Shown here: piece after piece, positions 35,867-45,647 of the stretch
Layout: the number at the start of each line of letters is the position of its first letter
Position numbering within the stretch: position 1 is the first letter of the stretch
NCBI RefSeq assembly: GCF_009650095.1
Contig: NZ_CP045915.1
Span: forward strand, 2,046,001-2,110,000
Length of the DNA stretch: 64,000 nt
Source: Gracilibacillus salitolerans
GTDB lineage: Bacteria; Bacillota; Bacilli; Bacillales; Amphibacillaceae
Direction: 5' to 3'
Notes under the pieces: generated by a model
What the model was told of the DNA's origin: nothing
Databases searched by the model: none
The model's input: only the letters and a program-made list of their open reading frames with translations
Made by a program: the position numbers and the translations under genes

Positions 35867-35887
35867 CTGTTAGCTATACGTTTTTTT
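35855..35887 (+). terminator. Terminator overlapping the ytkD stop codon
   Basis: ACGTATAGCT, GACTGTT loop with the stop, AGCTATACGTTTTTTT. Confidence 0.88.
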
Positions 35888-36288
35888 ACAGAATTTTGAA
35901 TTGTGGATAACATACAGAAACAGCGACGCCCAACAACTAAACTTCCCTCAGAACCGTACGGTGAGGAGGAAACCTAAAGCATCAGTCATGTAAATGATAT
36001 GTGCAATTTAATCGATTGACTTTGAACCGTGAATCCGATACGATATATGCTATATTGTAAAGAAAAACTCTAGACTCACACAAATCGCAGTCTAGAGTCA
36101 TATATTGTTTTCATAACCAATTAATTTTATCGGATTAATGAGTTAATTTGACTCGTGCATTTTTTAAGGAAAAGTTGTATAGTTGAAGATGTAGATTTTT
36201 TTATAATATAAATTCTTTAAATAGACTTTTATATAAAAAGTGAATGATGAAAGTCTTGGTGGAAACTAAGAGGGAGGAAACAAAAGAT
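35888..36288. other. metK upstream region: inverted repeats, no S-box seen
   Basis: CCCTCAGAACCGTACGGTGAGG (35945-35966) recalls, on the minus strand, the stem found near the RT gene of group II introns, but nothing else of an intron is present. A perfect inverted repeat ACTCTAGACT/AGTCTAGAGT is at 36067-36098. A/T-rich promoter-like sequence lies at 36190-36240. The conserved SAM-I riboswitch core was not found. Confidence 0.4.
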
Positions 36289-37491
36289 ATGGCGAAAAAT
36301 AGACGCTTATTTACATCAGAATCAGTTACAGAAGGTCATCCGGATAAAATTTGTGATCAGATTTCTGATGCAATCTTAGATGAAATTTTATCAAAGGATC
36401 CAAATGCAAGAGTAGCTTGCGAAACAACGGTGACAACTGGATTAATACTAGTCTCTGGAGAGATTACTACATCCACGTATGTAGATATTCCAAAAATAGT
36501 TCGTAACACGATTAAAGAAATTGGTTATACAAGAGCGAAGTATGGTTTTGACGCAGAAACTTGTGGTGTATTGACAGCCATCGATGAACAATCAGCCGAT
36601 ATTGCTGGTGGTGTTGATCAGGCACTTGAAGCACGTGAAGGCCAAATGACAGACAATGAAATTGAAGCAATCGGTGCGGGTGACCAAGGGCTAATGTTTG
36701 GTTATGCTAATAACGAAACACCAGAGTTAATGCCATTGCCAATCAGCTTGGCACACCGTCTAGCAAAACAATTATCAAATGTTCGAAAAAATAAAACGTT
36801 AGATTATCTGCGTCCTGATGGAAAAACACAAGTAACAGTGGAATACGATGAAAATGACAAACCTCAACGTGTTGATACCATTGTTATTTCTACACAACAT
36901 CATCAGGATATTACCTTAGAGCAAATCCAAAATGATGTAAAAGAACACGTCATTAAACCAGTTGTACCTGCTGAATTATTAGATGAGAATACGAAATACT
37001 TTATTAATCCAACTGGACGTTTTGTAATCGGCGGTCCCCAAGGTGATGCTGGTTTAACAGGACGTAAAATCATCGTCGATACGTATGGTGGATATGCTCG
37101 TCACGGTGGCGGTGCTTTCAGTGGTAAAGATGCAACAAAAGTTGACCGTTCTGCTGCATATGCTGCTCGTTATGTTGCGAAAAATATCGTGGCTGCAGGC
37201 TTAGCAGAAAATTGTGAGGTACAATTTGCGTACGCGATCGGTGTAGCACAGCCTGTATCTATCTCTATCAATACATTTGGTACTGGAAAGTATACAGAAG
37301 AAGAATTAGTTGCCGCGGTACGTGAAAACTTCGATCTTCGCCCAGCTGGCATTATTAATATGTTAGACTTAAGAAGACCAATTTACCGTAATACAGCTGC
37401 GTACGGTCACTTTGGACGTACAGATGGAGATTTCCCATGGGAAAACACTGATAAAGTAGACGTATTAAAATCATTCCTGTCAAAAGCATAA
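36289..37491 (+). CDS. metK: S-adenosylmethionine synthetase
   Basis: Makes S-adenosylmethionine from methionine and ATP. 400 residues from ATG 36289, which follows GGGAGG; the ATG at 36244 has no such site. Signature motifs: [19 protein letters not shown], the glycine-rich [30 protein letters not shown]. Length equals the Bacillus enzyme. Supplies methyl groups to the two methyltransferases and other enzymes in the window. Confidence 0.97.
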   Translation: MAKNRRLFTSESVTEGHPDKICDQISDAILDEILSKDPNARVACETTVTTGLILVSGEITTSTYVDIPKIVRNTIKEIGYTRAKYGFDAETCGVLTAIDEQSADIAGGVDQALEAREGQMTDNEIEAIGAGDQGLMFGYANNETPELMPLPISLAHRLAKQLSNVRKNKTLDYLRPDGKTQVTVEYDENDKPQRVDTIVISTQHHQDITLEQIQNDVKEHVIKPVVPAELLDENTKYFINPTGRFVIGGPQGDAGLTGRKIIVDTYGGYARHGGGAFSGKDATKVDRSAAYAARYVAKNIVAAGLAENCEVQFAYAIGVAQPVSISINTFGTGKYTEEELVAAVRENFDLRPAGIINMLDLRRPIYRNTAAYGHFGRTDGDFPWENTDKVDVLKSFLSKA

Positions 37492-37516
37492 AAAAATATA
37501 TAAAACATAACGAACG

Positions 37517-37550
37517 AAAGGCCAAGTACTTACTTGTACTTTGGCCTTTT
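37517..37550 (+). terminator. Terminator after metK
   Basis: AAAGGCCAAGTAC, TTACTT, GTACTTTGGCCTTTT (one bulge). Confidence 0.88.
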
Positions 37551-37637
37551 GTGATTGAAATAAAAAATATGTGTAACACTAAGGAGTAATTCATCGTCAA
37601 ATAAGTAATAGAAAAATTTTGGAGAGAAGGATGCAAG

Positions 37638-39536
37638 ATGTGTGGTTTTATTGGACTATTAAAAGCAGAAACAAAATGGTTAGATGATTCAGAACGGAAA
37701 GAATTTGAAAACCGTAATAATATTATTCGTCATCGAGGTCCAGATGATGAGGGTTATTATGAAGATGAGCATATTATATTAGGTTTTAGAAGATTAAGTA
37801 TAATTGATGTTGAATGTGGACACCAACCAATTACATATGATGATGATCGGTATTGGATGGTGTTCAATGGCGAAATATATAACTACTTGGAATTGAGAGA
37901 ATCACTACAGAAACAAGGAATGACCTTTTCGACAGATTCTGACACCGAGGTCATCATTGCCATGTTTGCTAAAAAAGGTGTCGATACGTTTAGTGAACTT
38001 CGGGGAATGTTTTCGTTATTAATCTGGGATAAAGCAGAGCAATGTTTATACGGAGCAAGGGATATGTTTGGTATCAAACCGTTTTTTTATAAGGATTCAG
38101 ATGAGGGAATATATTTTGCTTCTGAAAAGAAAAGCTTATTTACTGAATCAGAGCAAATAGATCATGAAGCAATGCAACATTACTTTACCTACCAATATGT
38201 ACCTGAGCCGATGACCATAAACAAACATATTAGTAAGATAGAGCCAGGCAGTTATTTTATCAAAGAAAAAGGTATGCCATTAGCAAGCTATCATTATTTT
38301 CAACCAGAGTTTAATGTCAAACATTATGAAGATAAGGATTGGATCGAACGTATACAATCTACTTTAGATCAATCTGTTGCAATGCATATGCGCAGTGATG
38401 TCCCGGTAGGGTCTTTCTTATCTGGGGGTATTGACTCTTCGCTTATCGTCGCCTTAGCCAAAAGATATCATCCAGAAATAAAGACTTTTTCCGTTGGGTT
38501 TGAGCAAAATGGTTATTCTGAAATTGATGTCGCAAAAGAAACAGCTGATAAGTTAGAAGTAGAAAACTACTCATATATTATTTCGCCAGAGGAGTTTGTA
38601 GCGAAACTGCCGAAGATCATTTGGTATTTGGATGATCCTTTAGCAGATCCAGCCTGTGTACCTCTCTATTTCGTTGCAAGAGAAGCGAAAAAACATGTGA
38701 AGGTAGTGTTATCAGGTGAAGGAGCGGACGAATTATTTGGTGGTTATAATATATACCGTGAACCTGAATCATTACGAATCTTTGAGTCCATTCCAACACC
38801 AGCGAAAGATTTATTAGCACGTGTTGCCGATGTTCTGCCAGAAGGTGTAAAAGGAAAAAGCTTTTTAGAGAGAGGTACAACGCCATTAAGGCAACGGTAT
38901 ATTGGAAATGCTAAGATGTTTGAGGAAGCGGAAAAACAGAAGTTGTTAAAAAATTATGTTGAAGAAAACTATTATCAAACGGTGACAGCACCATTTTATG
39001 ATCAAATTGAACATGAGCATCCCGTACATCAAATGCAATATATTGATATGCAAACATGGTTACGTGGAGATATTTTGCTTAAAGCAGATAAAATGACGAT
39101 GGCACATTCTTTGGAATTACGTGTTCCATTTTTGGATAAAGAAGTGTTCAAAGTGGCCAGAGAGATACCCGTATCAAAGAAAATAACAAATGGTACAACG
39201 AAACATATTTTACGAGAAGCTGCTAGTGGTATAGTACCGGATCATGTATTAAATCGAAAGAAACTAGGTTTCCCGGTTCCCATTCGCCACTGGTTAAAAA
39301 ACGAGTTATATGAATGGGCTAAAAATCTTATCCATGAGAGTGCAACGGATCATCTGTTAGAAAAGCATGTCATTATCGATTTTCTAGATGAACATTGTAA
39401 GGGTAAAAAGGATAATAGCAGAAAACTTTGGACTGTTTTAATGTTTATGTTATGGCACCAGATTTATATCGAGAAAATGTATGATATTTCAGAATTACAA
39501 GAAGATAACACAGAAAGCAAGCTTGTTCATATATAA
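37638..39536 (+). CDS. asnB: Glutamine-hydrolysing asparagine synthetase
   Basis: Class II amidotransferase: the N-terminal domain with nucleophile Cys2 (MCGFIGLL) releases ammonia from glutamine. The C-terminal synthetase domain with the PP-loop FLSGGIDSSLIVALAK amidates aspartate using ATP; SGEGADELFGGY is also conserved. 632 residues, the length of B. subtilis AsnB. GGAGAGAAGG precedes the ATG. Order metK-asnB-ytoA is conserved. Confidence 0.96.
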   Translation: MCGFIGLLKAETKWLDDSERKEFENRNNIIRHRGPDDEGYYEDEHIILGFRRLSIIDVECGHQPITYDDDRYWMVFNGEIYNYLELRESLQKQGMTFSTDSDTEVIIAMFAKKGVDTFSELRGMFSLLIWDKAEQCLYGARDMFGIKPFFYKDSDEGIYFASEKKSLFTESEQIDHEAMQHYFTYQYVPEPMTINKHISKIEPGSYFIKEKGMPLASYHYFQPEFNVKHYEDKDWIERIQSTLDQSVAMHMRSDVPVGSFLSGGIDSSLIVALAKRYHPEIKTFSVGFEQNGYSEIDVAKETADKLEVENYSYIISPEEFVAKLPKIIWYLDDPLADPACVPLYFVAREAKKHVKVVLSGEGADELFGGYNIYREPESLRIFESIPTPAKDLLARVADVLPEGVKGKSFLERGTTPLRQRYIGNAKMFEEAEKQKLLKNYVEENYYQTVTAPFYDQIEHEHPVHQMQYIDMQTWLRGDILLKADKMTMAHSLELRVPFLDKEVFKVAREIPVSKKITNGTTKHILREAASGIVPDHVLNRKKLGFPVPIRHWLKNELYEWAKNLIHESATDHLLEKHVIIDFLDEHCKGKKDNSRKLWTVLMFMLWHQIYIEKMYDISELQEDNTESKLVHI

Positions 39537-39554
39537 TGAGCAAGCTTGTTTTTT
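39518..39554 (+). terminator. Terminator at the end of asnB
   Basis: CAAGCTTG ... CAAGCTTGTTTTTT; the stem includes the last asnB codons. Confidence 0.78.
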
Positions 39555-39574
39555 GTGTTTTAGGAAAATTATAA

Positions 39575-39755
39575 AATTTGACCCTGTGAATAAAGTTAAG
39601 CGCGATTTGCCACGTCCACGACGCGCCCAGAAACTAGGAGACTTCACGAATCAGCCTACGATAAGTCATCATCGGTTCGCTTTTCTCAGTGATTCCCTTA
39701 TCTCAGTTGATTCTGAAGTCGCTACGTTTCTTACCGGGCCCTTGCGCTTTTGTTC
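39575..39755. repeat. Possible repeat family 3 block before ytoA
   Basis: Non-coding text GCGCGATTTGCCACGTCC, ATAAGTCATCATCGGTTCGC, ACCGGGCCCTTGCGCTTTTG; partial likeness to 34205-34325. More GC-rich than the surrounding gene ends. Confidence 0.4.
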
Positions 39756-40262
39756 CTATTCTTGTTTATAGGTTTGCCCCTTTTTAACATAATCTTGTTG
39801 AATGCGTTCCATTTCTTCGATGTCTGCTTTCGTTAATTCACGGACTACTTTAGCAGGGCTTCCAAAAGCGAGCGTACGTGGTGGTATTTTTTTACCGGGA
39901 GGTACTAAACTGCCTGCACCAACAAACGCGCCTTCACCAATTTCTGCTCCATCTAAAATGATCGATCCCATGCCGATTAACGCATTTTTACGAATAACAG
40001 CAGAGTGTAAGGTGACCTGATGCCCCACTGTAACATGATCCTCTACGATCAATGGCAAGTCCGGACTTTGGTGTAGTAATGATAAATCTTGAATATTGGA
40101 AAAGGCCCCGATTTTAACTGGTGCCACATCACCTCGAATCACTGTTTTAAACCAAATGCTTGAGTAAGCTCCAATTTCAACATCTCCTGTAATCACGCAG
40201 TCTGGTGCAATGTAAGCTGTTTGATCAATGGAAGGAGTTTTTCCTTTATAATTATAAAGCAT
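39756..40262 (-). CDS. ytoA: Gamma-type carbonic anhydrase-like hexapeptide protein (YtoA)
   Basis: Left-handed beta-helix protein of 168 residues; trimer expected. The metal histidines of gamma carbonic anhydrases fit LSLLHQS and VTVGHQVTLHSA. Hexapeptide repeats run from about residue 15 to 125 (YIAPDCVITGDVEIGAYSSI etc.), then a C-terminal helix. Carbonic anhydrase activity is plausible but many YtoA-type homologues act otherwise or are untested. GGAGGTTAAC precedes the ATG. Confidence 0.88.
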   Translation of the reverse strand: MLYNYKGKTPSIDQTAYIAPDCVITGDVEIGAYSSIWFKTVIRGDVAPVKIGAFSNIQDLSLLHQSPDLPLIVEDHVTVGHQVTLHSAVIRKNALIGMGSIILDGAEIGEGAFVGAGSLVPPGKKIPPRTLAFGSPAKVVRELTKADIEEMERIQQDYVKKGQTYKQE

Positions 40263-40812
40263 ATATGTTAACCTCCTATTATCTAATTAAATATATGAAT
40301 GATTCACAAACCTTAACGAAATAGGAGCTTAGAGCAACATTTTCAAATAGTTCCCCCATTTATTGTCTCCCCTGAACATTCATATTTATTCTTAATGCTA
40401 TACATACTTCTCTTTAAATCAAGAATTTCCTGCAGAAATATAATAATTTTATAAAATTAATCCAAACTAAAAGTAATGCCCTGTAAAAAATGCCATGTAC
40501 TCCACACCCATCACTAATAAAGTGGTGGGTTTTGCATTATATGCTAAATACCGATTAAGAGAACAAGTTTTCCTTTATTGTGTTCAACCCTGACCTTAAG
40601 GATAATTTACTATACTTTTATCTAAATAGAAAAGATATTGAGGCTTTTCAATAAGGGTAATTGTTCTTTTAATAAGGAACCAAAAGATTGTTGTACTTAA
40701 ACTTAGGTGCGAGAATTTATTAAGGTATTAGCTAAAGAGTGCTGTATGATTGTCTGATTATCTTTCAACAACCGAGATTGTTGAATAAGCTTTTGAACTA
40801 TCAATGCAGATT
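40263..40812. other. Gene-free region holding hairpin element copy 1
   Basis: A/T-rich, no convincing frame. 40478-40612 is the first copy of a duplicated element (see 41850-42005). A second hairpin, TCAACAA-CCGAGA-TTGTTGA, lies at about 40767-40787. Confidence 0.6.
40478..40612 (+). repeat. Duplicated hairpin element, copy 1
   Basis: ACTCCACACCCATCACTAAT, then AAAGTGGTGGGTTTT (terminator-like stem CCCATCAC/GTGGTGGG), ATATGCTAAATACC and TTGTGTTCAACCCTGACC. Copy 2 at 41850-42005 has the same blocks in the same order and orientation. Confidence 0.65.
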
Positions 40813-40848
40813 AAAAAGGGTAAGCCGAATAATTTTCGGCTTACCCTT
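40813..40848 (-). terminator. Terminator of the secreted protein gene
   Basis: AAGGGTAAGCCGA and TTCGGCTTACCCTT; on the minus strand followed by TTTTT. Confidence 0.88.
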
Positions 40849-40896
40849 CATTAAAACTAATCGACACTAAGGTAGAACCTCGAACATAATCAACCT

Positions 40897-41271
40897 TTAG
40901 TGTAGTACGGTAAAGGTAATTTCTCCTGCAGCATATGGTTTGTTGTGACTGATAACATCCCCGTAATACGTACCGGAAGCCATATTCGTAAAAGTAACGG
41001 AACCATAAGGCCAGGTTGGTGTTTTGAAGGATGTACAATTGCCACTTTGTGAACTACATAAACGAACAGAAACTCTTGAATAACTCCAGTTGTCGATCTT
41101 GGCATAGACAGTTTGCCCACTACGCGCATATAATTTACCATCCCATCGACCATCATCGGTCGTAAATCGATAAGGTCCGAAATTTTCCGCTTCTACTGCA
41201 GAAGCAAAGCTTATCGATACAACAAAAAAAACTACGGATAGAATCAAGATAGACATAAATTTTCTAAACAT
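40897..41271 (-). CDS. Small secreted protein of unknown function (124 residues)
   Basis: A clear signal peptide (residues 1-25, FRKFMSILILSVVFFVVSISF...ASA) is followed by a mature domain of about 98 residues rich in Gly, Ser, Tyr and Trp with two cysteines (LCSSQSGNCTSF), likely a disulfide-bonded beta-sandwich: GPYRFTTDDGRWDGKLY, ARSGQTVYAKIDNWSYSRV, TFTNMASGTYYGDVI. The start is ATG 41271 after GGGAGGTG, which excludes the longer upstream frame. It has its own terminator and lies alone between the two copies of a hairpin element. Could be an exoprotein or bacteriocin-like factor; no family recognised. Confidence 0.8.
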   Translation of the reverse strand: MFRKFMSILILSVVFFVVSISFASAVEAENFGPYRFTTDDGRWDGKLYARSGQTVYAKIDNWSYSRVSVRLCSSQSGNCTSFKTPTWPYGSVTFTNMASGTYYGDVISHNKPYAAGEITFTVLH

Positions 41272-42634
41272 CGGTTTCACCTCCCTTCTTTTACCTAAGT
41301 AACTGTAGTTCAATAGAGAACTCAATAGCCAGATAATCATATTTTCAGTAGGGGTAAGGCCGAGATAAGCCTAAAAACGACCTTACAGATATAAAAAAAT
41401 GGAATGGGAATCGAGGAGGCTCTCCAATTAAGCATATTCAAGAAACAGGCGTGATTGATGAAAACTAGAGGTAGAAAATGATGGTTGTTTTAGAATTTCT
41501 TTTCTCTTGATCAATATTAGTAACTACCTAGTTACATCAAGGTATATCTGCAATACACTCCTATTCAGGAAAAAATTTCGTTGACAATAATAATCTATGT
41601 AGGAATTGTACGTGAGTATAGATCTAAGCCTTGTTTTCCGTAATTTAGGTATCTAATGTCATTTTTTAGGTGATTCTATAACTCTAGAATATGTTTTATC
41701 GAAATTGTATATGAGTTTTAAAAACTGTCTATGCTGTTAATACAATGTTGTTTTTCCAGAGGAAGAGAAAGAACAACTTAGCCTAAAGCAAACGTTTCAG
41801 GCTATCTGATAAATAAAGGGTTATAATGTTTTAAAAATTTATCCATATTAAAAAAGCAGTGTCCTTTAAAAGAGAACCACTCCATTGCTCCAAACCCATC
41901 ACTAATAAGTGGTGGGTTTTCTTTTTAAATATAGGATATGCTATAATACCAAACGAAGGGAAGATTGACTTCTTCCTTCTCATTGTGTTCGGTCCTTACC
42001 ATTACATATTTGCAGTTGTTATGGTAAGGGCTCATACCAATTTTTTAAGAGAATGAATAAAATAGTACATTTATCTATACATCAATTTTTTCCAGTAATA
42101 TTATAATTGAGAGTAATCCCCTCTCTTAAATGTTTTATAATAAATTTTATTGAATCTAGCCCCTAATCGTTGAATTAAGGGGTTAGATCTGTATGTTAAT
42201 AGGTAATGAAAATGATAAATTTAATAAAGGAAAAAGTTGATAAGGAAGATTTTAATAGAAGCTTAAAAAAGAAAGATTTAGAAGTAGATTAATTTCAGTA
42301 TGGAGATCCATCAATCATAGAGGTAATGAGTGCTATGAATTATAAAGTATCTACATAACATTTCGAGTGAGCTGGAACTGTTTAGTTATTCCCCATGCTA
42401 ATTTTAAAAAGTTCCCCCAAGCTCCCCCAATTTAGCACAAAACATCACCCAAACACCTTCATTTTTATGCTTGATTATACATTCCTGTTATTTACTAAAT
42501 TTCACATAAACGTTGATATGACAGGTGCTTTGATGTTTGTGAATGTTTGTTTTACGTGTTACCATTAGTATCTAGTTAAATATATGCTATCATATTAAGT
42601 ACGGAAGCAATAACAGTAAAGTGAGGGAGAAAAG
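41272..42634. other. Long gene-poor region between secreted protein and ytpB
   Basis: About 1.36 kb, A/T-rich. It contains element copy 2 (41850-42005), a hairpin TCTAGCCCCTAAT ... AATTAAGGGGTTAGATC (42156-42188) and a short frame (about 42210-42290, MKMINLIKEKVDKEDFNRSL) followed by stops, which looks like a gene remnant. The last 100 bases should carry the ytpB promoter. Nothing else is supported. Confidence 0.55.
41850..42005 (+). repeat. Duplicated hairpin element, copy 2
   Basis: GCTCCAAACCCATCACTAAT, AAGTGGTGGGTTTT, ATATGCTATAATACC and TTGTGTTCGGTCCTTACC: same blocks as 40478-40612 about 1.37 kb away. It contains a good -10-like TATAAT after the hairpin. Confidence 0.65.
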
Positions 42635-43705
42635 TTGTCAATAAACGTCCCAACAAATGCACCGATCTTGATGAAAAACGTCTACCAGAAAATTTTTCCA
42701 CAAGTAAAAAGCGAATTGAATTATTGGAAAAAACGTGCAAATGATATACCGAATGATGAACTTCGTACTCAAGCCATAGCCAGTATTAAGGATAAAAAGT
42801 TCCACTGTCAGGGTGGGAGTGTATACAGTTTATTAGCTGGAGAGATGTGGCGTGAAGCTATTCGATTTATTGTTGCCTATCAAACAATTAGTGATTATTT
42901 AGATAATTTGTGTGATCGGAGCACATCACTTGATCCAACTGATTTTCGCATGCTTCATCAATCGATGAAAGATGCATTATCACCGGAAAATGGAATCAAG
43001 AACTACTATCAATATCGAGAGGAACAAGCAGATGGGGATTATTTAGTTGATTTAGTTCAGACATGTCAACAAGTACTGCTTAAGATTAGCAATTATTCGA
43101 TTTTTCAATCACATATGGTTCAATTAGAATCACTTTATAGCGACTTGCAAGTACATAAACATGTGGTTCATGATGAGCGTATTCCACGGTTAGAACAATG
43201 GTTCCAGCAACACCAGCAAAAATGGCCGATGTTAAGCTGGTATGAATTTTCTGCTTGTACAGGTTCCACTCTGGGTATTTTTTGTATGGTTTCGTATGGG
43301 TTGAATGATCAGATGACAGAAGAATTGGCGGAAAAAGTATTTGATAGTTACTTTCCTTTCTTACAAGGCTTGCATATTATGCTTGATTATTTTATTGATC
43401 AGCAGGAAGATGAGGAGGAAGGTGATTTAAACTTCTGTAATTACTATCAAACTCCACAGGAATTGGAACAACGACTTATCTATTTTGTGGAACAGACCAA
43501 TCACCACGTTCAAACATTGCCGGACCGTCCTTTTCACGAAATGATTCAGCATGGCTTAGTCGGTCTTTATTTAGCTGATCCAAAAGTAAAAAAAATGAAA
43601 CAATTTGAAACGATTGTAAAACGATTAATACGAGTAAGTGGACGAAAGTCACAATTTTTCCATTGGAATATTAAAGTGTACAACCGGTTAGCAGGCAGAT
43701 CTTAA
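42635..43705 (+). CDS. ytpB: Tetraprenyl-beta-curcumene synthase (YtpB, DUF2600)
   Basis: Large-terpene synthase that cyclises tetraprenyl diphosphate to tetraprenyl-beta-curcumene, the precursor of C35 sesquarterpenes in Bacillus spores. 356 residues from a TTG with GAGGGAG upstream. The Asp-rich motif DYLDNLCDR (about residues 87-95) and the acidic DYFIDQQEDEEEGDLNF, both expected to bind Mg-diphosphate, are present. Neighbourhood with ytoA and ytqB agrees. No squalene-hopene-like cyclase partner is in the window. Confidence 0.9.
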   Translation: MSINVPTNAPILMKNVYQKIFPQVKSELNYWKKRANDIPNDELRTQAIASIKDKKFHCQGGSVYSLLAGEMWREAIRFIVAYQTISDYLDNLCDRSTSLDPTDFRMLHQSMKDALSPENGIKNYYQYREEQADGDYLVDLVQTCQQVLLKISNYSIFQSHMVQLESLYSDLQVHKHVVHDERIPRLEQWFQQHQQKWPMLSWYEFSACTGSTLGIFCMVSYGLNDQMTEELAEKVFDSYFPFLQGLHIMLDYFIDQQEDEEEGDLNFCNYYQTPQELEQRLIYFVEQTNHHVQTLPDRPFHEMIQHGLVGLYLADPKVKKMKQFETIVKRLIRVSGRKSQFFHWNIKVYNRLAGRS

Positions 43706-43712
43706 GAAATTT

Positions 43713-43746
43713 TAACCCGGGCAGATTAGAAGTTTGCTCGGGTTTG
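43713..43746. terminator. Terminator between ytpB and aldehyde dehydrogenase
   Basis: AACCCGGGCA, loop, TTTGCTCGGGTTTGT between convergent genes. Confidence 0.75.
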
Positions 43747-43748
43747 TG

Positions 43749-45119
43749 TTATTTCATAAAGCGTTTGAGTAATTTCAATCCGTTTTTCACATTTGGATAA
43801 CGGAGCGGAATATCAAAGGTTGTTGTTTGTTTCAACACACTTTTTTGATGGGAAAAGGTAAGAAAACTGTCCTTGCCGTGATATGCACCAATGCCGCTAT
43901 TACCAACCCCACCAAATGGCAGGTAGGGAGATGCTAAGTGATATATGGTGTCATTAATACAGCCGCCTCCAAAGGATATTTTGTCAATCATGTTATCTGC
44001 TAAGGCATCACTTTCTGAGAAAAAGTAAAAGGCAAGCGGGTCTGGATGATGCTGAATACCTTGAATGACATTATCTAAATCTTGGTATTCCATGATCGGT
44101 AACACAGGGCCAAATATTTCATCTTGCATCACTGCGTCGTCCCAGGTAATATCTGTTAGCAAAGTTGGTTCGATTTTTAATTTTTCGCGGTCACTTTTTC
44201 CGCCGAGAATGGTATTACCATTTGTTAAAAACCCCTGTAAACGATCAAAATGTTTTTCGTGTACAATCCGAACAAAGTTTTGATTCTCTAGTGGATGTTC
44301 TCCATACATTGTTGCAATCGCGTGCTTGAGCTCTGTTATAAAGGATTGTTTAATATCCTGGTGTACATACAAATAGTCAGGAGCTACACACGTTTGACCA
44401 GCATTGGTAAACTTGCCCCAAGCTACACGTTTTGCTGCTACTTTAAGGTTGGCATCGTTATGAATGATAGCCGGGCTTTTTCCACCTAATTCTAATGTAA
44501 CAGGAGTTAAGTTCTTCGAAGCGGCTTCCATTACAACACGGCCTACAGGAACACTGCCTGTAAAAAAGATATAATCGAAATTTTCTTTGAGTAAAGCTTG
44601 GCTTGTTTCTGCCGCACCTTCGATAACTGTTACAAATGCTTCAGAAAAGTTCTCTGAGATCAGTTCTTTTAAAACGGAAGATGTTTCTGGAGTATATTCG
44701 GAAGGTTTTATCACTGCACAATTGCCTGCAGCGATAGCACCAATTAATGGTGCTAGTGCGAGTTGAAAAGGATAGTTCCATGGCGCAATAATGAGAGTTA
44801 CTCCATACGGTTGTTGATATATATAGCTTTTTGAACCAGTATGGGTAATAGGTGTTTTTACTTTTTTTCGTTTGATCCACTTGGGAAGCTCTTTGATCGT
44901 ATGATCGATTTCACTATATAGAATCCCGATTTCGGTCATATAGGTCTCTAGTTCTGATTTGTTAAGGTCTTTCTTAATAGCCGTAAGAATTTTGTCTTCA
45001 TATTCTTTAATGCTTGCTTTTAATGTATGCAGAGCATCTATGCGAAAGCGCAAATCTTTTGTCTGATTGGTTTCAAAGAAATGTTTTTGTTTGGTAAGGA
45101 GTGATGGATAAGCTAGCAT
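43749..45119 (-). CDS. ywdH: NAD(P)-dependent aldehyde dehydrogenase (YwdH type)
   Basis: Oxidises aldehydes to acids, about 456 residues, the shorter class-3 form also used on fatty or aromatic aldehydes. Catalytic Cys in NAGQTCVAPDYL, general-base Glu in TLELGGKSPAI, NAD segment APWNYPFQLALAPL, FTGSVPVGR. A hydrophobic/basic C-terminus (RYPNVKNGLKLLKRFMK) could bind membrane. The start ATG 45119 is preferred because AGGA lies at a usual distance; ATG 45128 directly abuts it. Confidence 0.88.
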   Translation of the reverse strand: MLAYPSLLTKQKHFFETNQTKDLRFRIDALHTLKASIKEYEDKILTAIKKDLNKSELETYMTEIGILYSEIDHTIKELPKWIKRKKVKTPITHTGSKSYIYQQPYGVTLIIAPWNYPFQLALAPLIGAIAAGNCAVIKPSEYTPETSSVLKELISENFSEAFVTVIEGAAETSQALLKENFDYIFFTGSVPVGRVVMEAASKNLTPVTLELGGKSPAIIHNDANLKVAAKRVAWGKFTNAGQTCVAPDYLYVHQDIKQSFITELKHAIATMYGEHPLENQNFVRIVHEKHFDRLQGFLTNGNTILGGKSDREKLKIEPTLLTDITWDDAVMQDEIFGPVLPIMEYQDLDNVIQGIQHHPDPLAFYFFSESDALADNMIDKISFGGGCINDTIYHLASPYLPFGGVGNSGIGAYHGKDSFLTFSHQKSVLKQTTTFDIPLRYPNVKNGLKLLKRFMK

Positions 45120-45244
45120 GTGTCTCATTCCTATCTGAGTCTTTTCTTAAGCATATCATTTGTCCTCTATAAAACCAATTGTTCAATTTGTAACCTTTTA
45201 ATTTAAAAAAACGACTCATTAGGTAAAGCGACTGGGGGAAATTC

Positions 45245-45643
45245 ATGAGGTTACAATTATTTATCGCCGGGGTGATCTCTATGCTTATTATCTTACTGTT
45301 GATTTTAGCTAGTTCCTCTTCAATCGGAAATCCAAGTGCACGCGATATTTTAATTAATAATCAGGATGCTGATATTATCCAATTGGATGGGTTGATTTAT
45401 AAGAATGTATCGAATAGAGAATGGGTATCAACTGATTACCAGATAGGAGAATCGGTAGGTGAAATAAAAAAACGAACAGATCGCACATGGCTGTATCGTG
45501 ATTTTTTTGCGACTAAATTAGATAAAGGGACGATCATTTATGCGGAAAAAGAAGATAATGATCAAAAAAGAGAGGTTATGTCTACGCTATTAGTTGAAAT
45601 AGAAGATGAATTATTAGTTTATCAAGCACTAGTGGAAGGTTGA
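45245..45643 (+). CDS. Membrane-anchored protein of unknown function (132 residues)
   Basis: One N-terminal membrane segment (residues 4-24) and an extracytoplasmic domain with GLIYKNVSNREWV, EIKKRTDRTWLYRDFFATKL and LDKGTIIYAEKED. The ribosome binding site is GGGGGA. Only 4 bases separate it from the next gene, which has the same architecture, so they form a pair. No family recognised; similar two-gene pairs of small anchored proteins occur in Bacillaceae as uncharacterised genes. Confidence 0.7.
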   Translation: MRLQLFIAGVISMLIILLLILASSSSIGNPSARDILINNQDADIIQLDGLIYKNVSNREWVSTDYQIGESVGEIKKRTDRTWLYRDFFATKLDKGTIIYAEKEDNDQKREVMSTLLVEIEDELLVYQALVEG

Positions 45644-45647
45644 TAAA

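Noticed and set aside
35940..35975. Group II intron
   Set aside because: Only one stem-like text is similar; no reverse transcriptase and no domain V/VI found.
35888..36288. SAM-I riboswitch upstream of metK
   Set aside because: The conserved core (GAGGGACTGGCCC-type and GCAACC) was looked for and not seen.
41859..42056. 65-codon frame in element copy 2
   Set aside because: It runs through the hairpin that is duplicated at 40478, where it is not open; no ribosome binding site.
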